Positions 33,043-41,589 of a stretch of 64,000 nt of DNA are shown piece by piece. Origin of the DNA: Chryseobacterium sp. 7 (GTDB lineage Bacteria; Bacteroidota; Bacteroidia; Flavobacteriales; Weeksellaceae). The notes below the pieces were generated by a model that was not told the DNA's origin, did not search any database, and saw nothing but the letters and a program-made list of their open reading frames with translations. How positions within the stretch are numbered: position 1 is the first letter of the stretch; each line of letters opens with the position of its first letter. Made by a program: the position numbers and the translations under genes. Location: contig NZ_RCCA01000001.1 in the NCBI RefSeq assembly GCF_003663845.1, positions 868,001 through 932,000 of the forward strand, written 5' to 3'.

Positions 33043-34839
33043 ATGTCAGATATTATTCAGCTTTTACCGGATCATGTAGCTAACCAAATTGCAGCAGGAG
33101 AGGTGGTGCAGCGGCCTGCATCCATCGTGAAAGAACTTTTGGAAAATGCTATAGATGCAGATGCAACGAAGATTGAATTGATCATCAGGGATGCCGGGAA
33201 AAACCTTATTCAGGTGGTAGACGACGGAAAAGGAATGTCCGAAACAGATGCCCGTATGGCCTTTGAAAGGCATGCTACCTCCAAAATCAAAGGAACAGAA
33301 GATATCTTTAAGATTGCTACAAAAGGATTCCGTGGTGAAGCGTTGGCTTCTATTGCTGCGGTTTCTCAGGTAGAATTGAAAACAAAACAGCAAAATACAT
33401 CCATCGGAACCAATATTTATATAGAAGGCGGAGTTTTCCAGTTTCAGGATCCGGTTCAGACAGCAGACGGATCAAACTTTCTGGTAAAAAATCTTTTCTA
33501 TAACGTTCCTGCAAGAAGGAAGTTTTTGAAAAATAATAATGTTGAATTCAGACACGTTATCGATGAATTTCAGCGAGTTGCACTGGCTCATGAAAACCTG
33601 GAGTTTTCCCTGTTTCATGATGACGAAGCTGTTTTCAGACTGAGAAAAGGAAGTCAGATGCAGCGTATTGTAGATGTTTTCGGAAGAAAGCTTCAGCCGC
33701 TTTTAATTCCTATCAAAGAAGATATTATCTGGTGTAAGCTTCATGGTTTTGTGGCCAAGCCGGAAGGGGCTAAGAAAGCAAGAGGTGAGCAGTTCCTTTT
33801 TGTAAACGGAAGATATTTCAGAAGTCCATACTTCAATAAAGCTGTACAGGAAGCTTTTGAAGGGCTTCTTCAACCGGGATATGTGCCTTCATTTTTCCTT
33901 TTTCTGGAGCTTGATCCGGAGAAGATAGATGTGAACATCCATCCACAGAAAACAGAAGTGAAATTCGAAGATGAGCATCTTATTTTTGCTTTGCTTCGTT
34001 CCACTATAAAAAGATCTTTAGGAATTTATAATGTTTCTCCAAGCCTTGATTTCGACAGAGATCCGGAGCTGGATGAAATGATGAACAAACCCATTCCAAG
34101 TAAAGGAAATGGAGGAGGATCCGGTGGAGGGGTATTCAAAATGCCTGAAATTATTGTAGATAAAGACTATAATCCGTTCCTGGAAGAGAAAAATGTAGTA
34201 CATCCGGAAGAAATTCAGAACCTTACCGAAATGTACCATCAGAATATAACGGCAGAACCTTCAAAGATCAATTTATTTGAAGATGAAGATTTTGACGAAG
34301 ACTTGATGAGACTCCCGAACGGCTACTGGCTTTTCAATAAAGGAGATGTTACACTCATGCTGGATCTGGGAAGAATGCACAGACTGCTGGTTTCTGAGGG
34401 GAATAAATCTACCAGAAAGTCAAATACAAACAGTCATGCGCTTCTTTTCTCTCTGGAGTATCATATGAATGAAATTGAGAAGACAAAATACAATTCGATA
34501 AAAAAATATCTTCCGGAATTAGGGTTTGACATGAAAATTGCTCATGAAAGTGTACTTCGAATAGATTCACTTCCCGAAGGGCTGAAAGAAACCCAGGCAA
34601 TGAAGTTCTTAGAAAATCTTTTTGAGATTCTGGATTATAAAACGGAAGAAGAATTTTTGCAGTATTACCATAACCAATGGAATAAAATGCAGTCGAAGTC
34701 AAGATTTGACTTTATTTATAAAAAAGATGCGGAACAGCTTATTAAAGATTTTACAGCATTAGGCTTCCCGGAATTTTTACCGGATGGCAAAAGATGCTTT
34801 TATGAAGTTCCGTTTAACGACTTTAAAAACAAATTTTAA
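33043..34839 (+). CDS. mutL: DNA mismatch repair protein MutL
   Basis: About 598 residues from the ATG at 33043. The N-terminal GHKL ATPase is complete: LLENAIDADATKIEL, VDDGKGM, GFRGEALASIAAVSQ, and NVPARRKFLKN in the transducer part. A low-complexity Gly-rich linker follows. In the C-terminal dimerisation domain the place where endonuclease-type MutL has DQHAxxExxxxE reads LDLGRMHRLLVSEG, and the usual CPHGRP-like end reads DGKRCFYEVPF. So the metal-dependent nicking motif appears lost. It is the first gene of an operon with a rhomboid protease 6 bp downstream. Confidence 0.93.
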   Translation: MSDIIQLLPDHVANQIAAGEVVQRPASIVKELLENAIDADATKIELIIRDAGKNLIQVVDDGKGMSETDARMAFERHATSKIKGTEDIFKIATKGFRGEALASIAAVSQVELKTKQQNTSIGTNIYIEGGVFQFQDPVQTADGSNFLVKNLFYNVPARRKFLKNNNVEFRHVIDEFQRVALAHENLEFSLFHDDEAVFRLRKGSQMQRIVDVFGRKLQPLLIPIKEDIIWCKLHGFVAKPEGAKKARGEQFLFVNGRYFRSPYFNKAVQEAFEGLLQPGYVPSFFLFLELDPEKIDVNIHPQKTEVKFEDEHLIFALLRSTIKRSLGIYNVSPSLDFDRDPELDEMMNKPIPSKGNGGGSGGGVFKMPEIIVDKDYNPFLEEKNVVHPEEIQNLTEMYHQNITAEPSKINLFEDEDFDEDLMRLPNGYWLFNKGDVTLMLDLGRMHRLLVSEGNKSTRKSNTNSHALLFSLEYHMNEIEKTKYNSIKKYLPELGFDMKIAHESVLRIDSLPEGLKETQAMKFLENLFEILDYKTEEEFLQYYHNQWNKMQSKSRFDFIYKKDAEQLIKDFTALGFPEFLPDGKRCFYEVPFNDFKNKF

Positions 34840-34845
34840 AAAATT

Positions 34846-35601
34846 ATGTTTAACAATATACCACCGATTACAAGGAATATCATTATCATCAATGTTATTG
34901 TTTATTTGGTCGCTAATTTCCTGCTTCCGAATTTATACAATACACTTTCGGGGTTTTATCCTTTCTCTCCAAATTTTAAATCTTGGCAGATCATTACCCA
35001 CATGTTTATGCATGCCCCGCTTAACGAAAGTGGAGGGATCATGCATATTTTGTTTAATATGTTCACGTTGTTTAGCTTCGGTCCTATTCTGGAGCAGATG
35101 CTGGGAGATAAAAAGTATCTGATATTATATTTTGCGAGTGGTTTAGGTTCCTTTTTTCTTTTCAATCTCTGGAACTTTGTGGAAGCACAGCAAATCATTT
35201 CCGGGCTGCAAAGCTTAGGTTTAAATGCATCAGAAATCTATCCTAAAGCAGCTCTTGATTATGTGGGAAGTATGAAGATCAGTGCTACCACAGTTGAAGG
35301 GCAGGAATTATCCAGCCAGTATTACGCATTATTAAAAACACCTATGCTTGGGGCTTCCGGAGCTATCTTCGGAGTAATAGCCGCATTTGCAACACTATAT
35401 CCGGATGCTAAAATCGGAATTATGTTTATTCCCGTTCCCATAAAAGTAAAATACCTGCTGCCCATCATTGTGGTAGTTTCTATTTATCTTGGTATTTCCG
35501 GAAACGGAGGCGGTGTTGCCCATCTTGCCCACGTAGGGGGAGCATTGGTCGGTTGGCTGCTGGCAAGGATTTGGAAAAAGCATTTGTACAGATTCAATTA
35601 A
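34846..35601 (+). CDS. Rhomboid-family intramembrane serine protease
   Basis: A 251-residue membrane protein with about six helices. The catalytic Ser is in LGASGAIFGV and the His in HLAHVGGALVGWL; the first-helix part HMFMHA ... GGIMHILFNMFTLFSFG with the conserved His and Asn is also present. It should cut membrane proteins within the bilayer. It has a ~50-residue loop insertion (LQSLGLNASEIYPKAALDYVG) before the catalytic Ser. It follows mutL at 6 bp and precedes two EEP-family genes. Confidence 0.9.
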   Translation: MFNNIPPITRNIIIINVIVYLVANFLLPNLYNTLSGFYPFSPNFKSWQIITHMFMHAPLNESGGIMHILFNMFTLFSFGPILEQMLGDKKYLILYFASGLGSFFLFNLWNFVEAQQIISGLQSLGLNASEIYPKAALDYVGSMKISATTVEGQELSSQYYALLKTPMLGASGAIFGVIAAFATLYPDAKIGIMFIPVPIKVKYLLPIIVVVSIYLGISGNGGGVAHLAHVGGALVGWLLARIWKKHLYRFN

Positions 35602-35610
35602 AATAATCCT

Positions 35611-36603
35611 GTGAAAATCTTCCGACTCATCCTGTTTATCCTGCATCTTGGAATTCTTTTTCTGTTGCTTGGTACATTACTGAACGCTTACGTTCCGCCT
35701 AAGATTTTTCCTTGGTTTAACCTGCTTTCTTTGGGTTTTCCGGTGCTTATCATATTGTATGTCATTCTAACGATATTCTGGGTAATCAGTTGGAAGAAAA
35801 GAGCTTTTGTATTCATGTTTATAGGGTTGGCCTTTATCAATCCGGTGAAAAGATGGGTGAATTATTCTTCTCCTAAGCCAGCAGAGTCTGAGATAAAGGT
35901 GCTAACTTTTAATACAAGGGCTAATAAGGTAAGAGGTGAAGCACTCGGGGATTATCTGAAGTCTCAGAATGCGGATGTAATTCTTTTACAGGAAGATCCC
36001 GGAGAATCCTATCAATTTGCAGGATATCAAAAATTTAACTCACATTTCGGTTTGGTTGTTTTAACGAAACATAAAATTATCAGCCAAAAAGTTATAGAAC
36101 CTAATGATGAGAATATATGGACTCCTGGTATAATGGCTGATATAGAAATCAATGGAAAAGTATATCGGTTTGTTGATGTTTATCTTCATCCGTTCCGTTT
36201 TGAAAAAAAAATGGTGGAGCTTAACGGAGATACAGATACCAATGAACAAAAGGTAAAAGATATTGTAAAAAGGCTTATTCCCACCTTTAAAAAACATCAG
36301 GAACAGGTGGGTCTGATTAGTGAAGCGGTTAAAAACTCACCTTATCCCGTTATTCTTACCGGGGATTTCAATTCTGTGCCTAATTCTTATGAATATTATC
36401 ATTTGTCTGAAGGGCTTGAAGATGCATTTTTAACAGCAGGAAAAGGAAGTTCCACCAGTTTTCATGATTATAAATTCCCCATTAGAATCGATTATATTTT
36501 TTCTTCCCCATCATTAAAGGCAATATCTTATAAAGTTGACCGTTCTGTAAGTATTTCAGATCATTATCCTGTCATTGCAAAGTTCTCTATGGAGAATAAA
36601 TAA
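35611..36603 (+). CDS. Endonuclease/exonuclease/phosphatase-family protein, copy 1
   Basis: A 330-residue protein starting at a GTG codon (MKIFRLILFILHLGILFLL). Three N-terminal helices anchor it in the membrane, with the catalytic domain beginning near residue 92. EEP motifs: LTFNTRAN, DVILLQEDPG (catalytic Glu), ILTGDFNSVPNS and ISDHYPVIAKF. Related Bacteroidota proteins may act on phospholipids, nucleic acids or phosphoesters; the substrate is not visible. It begins 9 bp after the rhomboid gene. The next gene is its paralogue. Confidence 0.87.
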   Translation: MKIFRLILFILHLGILFLLLGTLLNAYVPPKIFPWFNLLSLGFPVLIILYVILTIFWVISWKKRAFVFMFIGLAFINPVKRWVNYSSPKPAESEIKVLTFNTRANKVRGEALGDYLKSQNADVILLQEDPGESYQFAGYQKFNSHFGLVVLTKHKIISQKVIEPNDENIWTPGIMADIEINGKVYRFVDVYLHPFRFEKKMVELNGDTDTNEQKVKDIVKRLIPTFKKHQEQVGLISEAVKNSPYPVILTGDFNSVPNSYEYYHLSEGLEDAFLTAGKGSSTSFHDYKFPIRIDYIFSSPSLKAISYKVDRSVSISDHYPVIAKFSMENK

Positions 36604-36676
36604 TCATAAAAAGAGTTAAAATTATCTGCTTGGTAGGATTTTTGTTGAAAGAAATTCGTACCAAGACCGTTTTTTC

Positions 36677-37648
36677 ATGAAGTCGAATCAGATACTGCTA
36701 TTTATACATATCGCTGTTGCAGTGTTGCTGCTATGCACACTGGGGAATGCGTGGATTCCGCCTAATATTTTGGGCAATCTTAACCTTCTTTCCCTGGGTT
36801 TCCCGTATCTGATATTGTCTCATGTTATCCTGACGGTCATCTGGATTATTAAAAAACAAAAGATAGCCATCGCATTTGCACTGGGTACACTTATTTTCTA
36901 TAATCCCATCAGAAGATGGATCAACTTTTCACCCAAAACAGAAAATGCAAAAACAATACGTGATATTAAAGTATTGACATTCAATGTGAAATATGGAGAG
37001 TATGGTTGGGATAAAGTGAAAAACTATATCAAACAGCAGGATGCTGATATTATTCTTGTCCAGGAAAAAGATACTAACCGTGCTATAAAACGTGATCTTA
37101 TAAAATATCCTTCGGTTATTCTGAAAACAAAGCATAAAATTGTAAGACAGGCAGAACTGATTGATGAAAAAGCACGTGGGAATTCTTTCTATGCTGATAT
37201 TGACATCAATGGAAAAGTAATCCGGATTATCAATGTTTATCTTGAACCATTCAGGCTTGATAAATCTATGTTTACCAAACTGGAAGGGTTGGGATTAGGG
37301 AATGTTTCCACATTGCTATCTCATATGACTCCTACTTTCCAGGCACATGAAGATCAGGTGAAGAGAATCAGAAAAATGGTAGATTTATCACCTTATCCGG
37401 TTATTTTAGCAGGAGATTTTAATTCTGTTCCCAATTCCTATGAGTATTATAATCTTGGAAAAGACCTTCAGGATGCCTTTTTGGTGGCAGGAAAGGGTAG
37501 CGCAAGCAGTTTTCATGATTATAAGGTGCCTTTGAGAATTGATTATATCTTTACTTCGAAATCCATTATTCCCTTAAGCTATAAGGTGGATCAGTCTGTG
37601 AAATTATCGGATCATTATCCTGTAATTGCAGAATTTCTGCTAAATTAG
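36677..37648 (+). CDS. Endonuclease/exonuclease/phosphatase-family protein, copy 2
   Basis: A 323-residue paralogue of the previous gene with the same build: N-terminal helices (HIAVAVLLLCTLGNAWIPPN), then LTFNVKYG, DIILVQEKDT, ILAGDFNSVPNSYEYYNLG, SSFHDYKVPLRIDYIF and SDHYPVIAEF. The closeness of the two copies (73 bp apart) and shared segments such as GDFNSVPNSYEYY show tandem duplication followed by divergence. Confidence 0.87.
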   Translation: MKSNQILLFIHIAVAVLLLCTLGNAWIPPNILGNLNLLSLGFPYLILSHVILTVIWIIKKQKIAIAFALGTLIFYNPIRRWINFSPKTENAKTIRDIKVLTFNVKYGEYGWDKVKNYIKQQDADIILVQEKDTNRAIKRDLIKYPSVILKTKHKIVRQAELIDEKARGNSFYADIDINGKVIRIINVYLEPFRLDKSMFTKLEGLGLGNVSTLLSHMTPTFQAHEDQVKRIRKMVDLSPYPVILAGDFNSVPNSYEYYNLGKDLQDAFLVAGKGSASSFHDYKVPLRIDYIFTSKSIIPLSYKVDQSVKLSDHYPVIAEFLLN

Positions 37649-37652
37649 TTCC

Positions 37653-38015
37653 ATGAAAAATTTACTGTCTGCTATTTTTATCTTTATACTCCTTTTTACT
37701 GCGTGTTCCAAGAAAGAATCTCCTGGGTTTGGAGCTGAGCCGGAAATTAGGATGAAGTATGATACTACTGCTGTTGATTCCTTTTCTACAGGTGCTGTTT
37801 CGGTAGATATCGCCAGAAAGATAAGAATGTCTTCTCCTCAATATCTTGATTCTGTAAAAGAGGCTAAAAAGCTTCAGGAAGAAGAAAATAAGATAAAAGC
37901 AGAACTGGAAAAAGAAAATAAAACAAAACAGGAGGAGGAAAAGAAAAAAGCTGAAGCAGAAAAGAAACAGAAAGCTTCGGAAACACCATCAACTACAGAT
38001 GCAAAAACACAATAA
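37653..38015 (+). CDS. Small lipoprotein with charged helical tail
   Basis: A 120-residue predicted lipoprotein: signal peptide with lipobox ending LLFTAC (Cys18), then SKKES. The C-terminal half is a long Lys/Glu-rich helix (about residues 68-110, EAKKLQEEENKIKAELEKEN), probably a coiled coil. It starts 4 bp after the EEP copy 2 stop. Function unknown. Confidence 0.75.
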   Translation: MKNLLSAIFIFILLFTACSKKESPGFGAEPEIRMKYDTTAVDSFSTGAVSVDIARKIRMSSPQYLDSVKEAKKLQEEENKIKAELEKENKTKQEEEKKKAEAEKKQKASETPSTTDAKTQ

Positions 38016-38043
38016 AGCTAACATCATTAAAACAATATACAAT

Positions 38044-38487
38044 ATGAAAAAAACAATTCTTGCAGCAGCAGTGATCTCAGTATTTACTGTAGCATGTACA
38101 AAATCAACAACAAAAACAGAGCAGGTAGAAAATGCTGACGGATCTGTTACCACCACTACCACTACCGTTACAGAAACCCCAAACACAGTTGATACCGCAA
38201 AGATCAACAATGCTAAAGAGGATGTGAAGAACAAAGTAGATGAAGCGGGTAATAAAATAGACGATGCAGCTCAGAAAGCGAAAGATAAAATTGATGCAAC
38301 AGCTGATAAAACCAAACAGGATCTTCATAAAGCCGGACAGGATATCAAGACTGAAGCCAATAAAGTAGGAAAAGACATTAAAGCAGGAGCTCAGGAAGCA
38401 GGAAACAATGCTAAAGAAGCTGCTAAAAAAGGAGCTTCAAAAGTAGAGGAAGCTGCTAAAAAAGTAAAAGAAGATTTAAGTAAATAA
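38044..38487 (+). CDS. Alanine/lysine-rich lipoprotein (LEA/YtxH-like helix repeats)
   Basis: A 147-residue protein from the ATG at 38044; the frame opens earlier at 37999 but only this start gives a signal peptide with a lipobox (LAAAVISVFTVAC). A Thr-rich linker (DGSVTTTTTTVTET) leads to repeated amphipathic 11-residue-like units such as DAAQKAKDKIDATADKTKQD and KEAAKKGASKVEEAAKK, reminiscent of stress-linked LEA or YtxH-like proteins. It is last in the mutL operon, ahead of a strong terminator. Confidence 0.78.
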   Translation: MKKTILAAAVISVFTVACTKSTTKTEQVENADGSVTTTTTTVTETPNTVDTAKINNAKEDVKNKVDEAGNKIDDAAQKAKDKIDATADKTKQDLHKAGQDIKTEANKVGKDIKAGAQEAGNNAKEAAKKGASKVEEAAKKVKEDLSK

Positions 38488-38492
38488 AGCAA

Positions 38493-38528
38493 AAGCCGTA
38501 ATTCTGATTGAATTACGGCTTTTTATTT
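38493..38528 (+). terminator. Terminator of the mutL operon
   Basis: Perfect 12-bp stem AAGCCGTAATTC / GAATTACGGCTT (38493-38504, 38510-38521), 5-nt loop, followed by TTTATTTTTT. Confidence 0.92.
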
Positions 38529-38554
38529 TTTATAGAACGTTTGAGAAATAATCT

Positions 38555-40069
38555 TTATTTATTCATCTCTAGCAATGGATCAATGTATTCTCTGTCATTG
38601 CTTAATCTAGGGACTTTATTTTGCCCGCCAAGCTTTCCTTTACCTTCCAGCCAATGATAGAACAGATTGCTTTTAGCAATATGGACAATAGGTCTCTTAA
38701 GTGTTATATTATTGTATCTCTTTGCTTCGTAGTCTGAGTTGATGGTCTTTAAATGCTTATCAAAAGCATCAATAAAGCTGTCCAGATTATCCGGATGCTG
38801 GCTGAATTCAAAGATCCATTCATGGGCACCGCCTTCATTTCCTTTCATGAAAACAGGTGCTCCTGTGAAATCCGTGATTTGTGCTCCTGTTAATTCGCAG
38901 GCTTTTGAAAGAGCAGATTCCACATTGGTAATCATCAGTTCTTCCCCAAAGGCATTGATATAATGTTTTGTTCTTCCTGTTATTTTTATTCTGAACGGGT
39001 TGGTAGATGTAAAGACAACCGTATCTCCAATCAGGTATCTCCAAAGGCCGCCATTGGTGGTAATTACCATTGCATAATTTTTTCCCACTTCCACATCTTC
39101 CAGGCTTACTACTTTCGGATTTGAAAAATGGAACTGATCCATAGGAATGAATTCATAGAAAATACCGTAATCCAGCATAAGAAGCATTTCATCACTGTCT
39201 GATCTGTCCTGTATACCGAAGAAGCCTTCGGAAGCATTGTAAATTTCGTAGTAATTGATGTTTTTTCCGATGATCTGCCTGAATTGTTCCCTGTAGGGCT
39301 TAAAGCTGATTCCACCGTGAAAAAACACCTCCAAATTAGGCCACAGCTCTGAAATACTACCGATGTTAGTTTCCTTCAATACTCTTTGCAGAAGAACCAT
39401 CATCCAGCTTGGTACGCCGAGGATACTTCCCACATCTTCATTTTTTACTTCAGAGGTGATTGCTTTTAGTTTGCTTTCCCATTCTCCCATCAAAGAAACC
39501 TTCTTGCTTGGAGTGGTGGTAATTTCTACCCAAAACGGAAGATTGTCTATCAGAATAGCAGATAAATCTCCGAATTTTGTATTGAAGTCTGCATATAGCT
39601 CTGAGCTTCCTCCTAAACGTAAATTCTTATAATTAAAAAGCTGGTTTTCGGGATGATTATTGGCGTAAATGGAAACCATGTCCTTTCCTGCCTTCATGTG
39701 GCAGTATTCAAGGCTTTCTGCAGAGATCGGGATAAATTTGCTCTTGGCATTGGTAGTTCCCGATGATTTGGCAAAATGTTTAATAAGACCGGGCCAGCTT
39801 ACATCTTTATATCCCTGCCTCGCCTTTTCAATATAAGGCTCCATTTCTTCGTACGTAACAATAGGAACCTTGTTTTTAAAATCCTGATAACTTGATATAG
39901 AATTGAATCCGTATAGCTTACCATATTCCGTATCCTCCGCATGAAACAGCTGAGAAAAGAGTATACCTTTCTGTGTTTCAATAGGATGATCCATGAAATT
40001 CTGTATCTGATCTATCCTTTGACGGATAAACCAGTTAACTACGGTGTTGAAAAGTGCTTTGGTTGCCAT
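38555..40069 (-). CDS. GH3 auxin-responsive-promoter-family acyl-adenylating protein
   Basis: A 504-residue GH3-family protein of the ANL adenylating superfamily. The nucleotide-binding loop KHFAKSSGTTNAKSKFIPIS (near residue 95) and the motif IYNASEGFFGIQ are clear, and the C-terminal YINAFGEELMI region closes the active site. Plant relatives join amino acids to acids; the bacterial substrate is unknown. A -7 match TATATTTG lies at 40082-40075, just ahead of the ATG. It is a single gene. Confidence 0.88.
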   Translation of the reverse strand: MATKALFNTVVNWFIRQRIDQIQNFMDHPIETQKGILFSQLFHAEDTEYGKLYGFNSISSYQDFKNKVPIVTYEEMEPYIEKARQGYKDVSWPGLIKHFAKSSGTTNAKSKFIPISAESLEYCHMKAGKDMVSIYANNHPENQLFNYKNLRLGGSSELYADFNTKFGDLSAILIDNLPFWVEITTTPSKKVSLMGEWESKLKAITSEVKNEDVGSILGVPSWMMVLLQRVLKETNIGSISELWPNLEVFFHGGISFKPYREQFRQIIGKNINYYEIYNASEGFFGIQDRSDSDEMLLMLDYGIFYEFIPMDQFHFSNPKVVSLEDVEVGKNYAMVITTNGGLWRYLIGDTVVFTSTNPFRIKITGRTKHYINAFGEELMITNVESALSKACELTGAQITDFTGAPVFMKGNEGGAHEWIFEFSQHPDNLDSFIDAFDKHLKTINSDYEAKRYNNITLKRPIVHIAKSNLFYHWLEGKGKLGGQNKVPRLSNDREYIDPLLEMNK

Positions 40070-40121
40070 TTCAACAAATATAATGATATTTGAATTTTCA
40101 GAAAATTTTTTAAGTAATTAA

Positions 40122-40153
40122 ATAAAAAAACCGTTACAAAATCTGTAACGGTT
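40122..40153 (-). terminator. Terminator of the bacilliredoxin gene
   Basis: AACCGTTACA / TGTAACGGTT stem (40129-40138 and 40144-40153) with a 5-nt loop, followed on the minus strand by a T run. Confidence 0.88.
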
Positions 40154-40174
40154 TGATATTTAGTTTATTGTTTA

Positions 40175-40585
40175 CTAGCAATACTCATCGTATGCGGCCT
40201 GAAGGTTTGCTGCAATAGCTCCCGCAGGGTTTCCTTCGATGTGGTGTCTTTCCAGCATGTGAACTAATTCACCGTCTTTGAAAAGCGCTACACATGGAGA
40301 ACTTGGAGGGAATGGAGCAAGGTGTTTTCTTGCTTCTACTACGGCCTCAGTATCAAATCCTGCAAATACAGTTGTTAAATGATCAGGCTTTTTATCTCCT
40401 GTTAAAGAGTATACTACTCCTGGTCTTGCAGCTCCTGCAGCACAACCGCATACAGAATTGATGACCAATAATGTAGTTCCGGACTGCTTCAAAGCATCTT
40501 CTACCTGAGCCGGAGTTGTTAAATCCTGGAAGCCTTTATCTGTAAGTTCTGCCTTCATAGGCATTACCAAATCTGTTGGATACAT
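40175..40585 (-). CDS. BrxA/BrxB-family bacilliredoxin
   Basis: A 136-residue YphP/YqiW-family protein with the active-site motif VCGCAAGAARPG (Cys-Gly-Cys) near residue 53-58 and the thioredoxin-like flanks TTLLVINSV, HLTTVFAGFDTEAV and PSSPCVALFKDGELVHMLERH. It should reduce mixed disulfides of low-molecular-weight thiols on proteins. It has its own promoter and terminator. Confidence 0.9.
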   Translation of the reverse strand: MYPTDLVMPMKAELTDKGFQDLTTPAQVEDALKQSGTTLLVINSVCGCAAGAARPGVVYSLTGDKKPDHLTTVFAGFDTEAVVEARKHLAPFPPSSPCVALFKDGELVHMLERHHIEGNPAGAIAANLQAAYDEYC

Positions 40586-40607
40586 ATATTATTGTTTTTT
40601 ATCTCTA

Positions 40608-40638
40608 CAAAGTTACGCAATTCTTTGCTTTTCTTCAA
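40608..40638 (-). promoter_or_regulatory. Housekeeping promoter of the bacilliredoxin gene
   Basis: On the minus strand TTG (40638-40636), a 20-bp spacer and TAACTTTG (40615-40608), a full match to the Bacteroidota promoter TTG-N17-23-TAnnTTTG. The leader would be about 16 nt. Confidence 0.72.
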
Positions 40639-40912
40639 TATATAAAAACTATCAATTGTTTAGTCATAAAAGATTAATCAAATATTAATATTGCAATAAT
40701 ATTCTTTAAAACATGAGATAATACTAGGAATAATAAAATATTATTATTAAATTTGAAATGATTCTGAAAAACAAACGACCGTGAAAAAACATTTAAAAGC
40801 TTTCCCTCAAGCAATCAATCATTTAAATACTTTCTGAAATATGGCAGTATCTTAATTCTTTTTTTCAGTTTAGAATCAAACTGATTAACAAACTTTAATA
40901 TCCAAACAAAGT

Positions 40913-40942
40913 GAAGCCCGGAACTGAAAAGTTCCGGGCTTC
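40913..40942 (-). terminator. Strong hairpin, probable end of the dcw/yqeY transcript
   Basis: Perfect 13-bp stem GAAGCCCGGAACT / AGTTCCGGGCTTC with a 4-nt loop, 100 bp after the YqeY stop codon. The following T tract on the minus strand is short (ACTTTGTTT). Confidence 0.72.
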
Positions 40943-41041
40943 TAATCAAATCGATATGCAAAGGTTGTATATCCTTAGTTATGGAATGAGATCCGTTTTT
41001 GCGGGCTTTAAATTAAACTTAAATCCCGAATCCGGCTCCCA

Positions 41042-41488
41042 TTATGAAAGGAGCTTTTTAGCCATCTCGGAAATACTTTTCCCGTCAGATTTTCCGGCTA
41101 ATGCTTTGGAGGCTGCTCCCATTACCTTCCCTAAATCTTTGATAGACTCAGCTCCGGTTTCAGCAATAATATTTTTAATTTCTGTTTCTAATTCTTCAGC
41201 AGAAAGCTGTTGGGGTAAAAATTTCTCAATGACTTTACTTTGAGCTTCTTCTACTTCTGCAAGATCCTGTCTGCCCTGAGCGGTGAACTGCTCAAAAGAA
41301 TCTTTACGCTGCTTGATCATTCTCTGCAGAATGGCAATTTCCTGCTCTGCAGAAACTTCAGCACCTCTTGCTTCTGTTTTTAAAAGAAGAATCTGAGATT
41401 TTACAGCACGAAGAGAATCCAGAGCTACTCTGTCTTTTTCTCTCATGGCTGTTTTTATAGCTTCGCTTATTGTATTTTCTAAACTCAT
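41042..41488 (-). CDS. GatB/YqeY-domain protein
   Basis: A 148-residue YqeY-family protein related to the tRNA-binding tail of GatB (LKTAMREKDRVALDSLRAVKS-like start, KFLPQQLSAEELETEIKNII, DLGKVMGAASKALAGKSDGK). A role in Glu/Gln-tRNA handling is guessed for the family. It sits about 100 bp after ftsZ on the same strand, a common arrangement in flavobacteria, with a family-A intergenic repeat in between. Confidence 0.88.
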   Translation of the reverse strand: MSLENTISEAIKTAMREKDRVALDSLRAVKSQILLLKTEARGAEVSAEQEIAILQRMIKQRKDSFEQFTAQGRQDLAEVEEAQSKVIEKFLPQQLSAEELETEIKNIIAETGAESIKDLGKVMGAASKALAGKSDGKSISEMAKKLLS

Positions 41489-41504
41489 ATTATCTTTATT
41501 TGTA

Positions 41505-41586
41505 TTAACGTAAAAAGTATTAATGTATTCAAGAACTAAATCTGTAAAATCATTAATACATTTTACATCAATACATTAATACGTTT
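41505..41586. repeat. dcw intergenic AT-rich repeat, family A (yqeY-ftsZ gap)
   Basis: Contains GTATTAATGTATT (41518-41530) and inverted forms such as CAATACATTAATAC near 41569-41582. Related sequence fills the ftsQ-murC and murD-mraY gaps. Confidence 0.6.
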
Positions 41587-41589
41587 ATT

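Larger units (their letters stand above)
40586..41041. other. 456-bp gene-free stretch between the dcw cluster end and the bacilliredoxin gene
   Basis: It holds the bacilliredoxin promoter (40608-40638) and a strong hairpin (40913-40942) that probably ends the dcw-linked transcript. An open frame on the plus strand from 40911 begins inside this hairpin and is antisense to the YqeY gene, so it is not called. Confidence 0.6.

Noticed and set aside
40911..41243. 110-residue plus-strand open frame
   Set aside because: It begins in the terminator hairpin and runs antisense through the YqeY gene; composition looks like a shadow frame.
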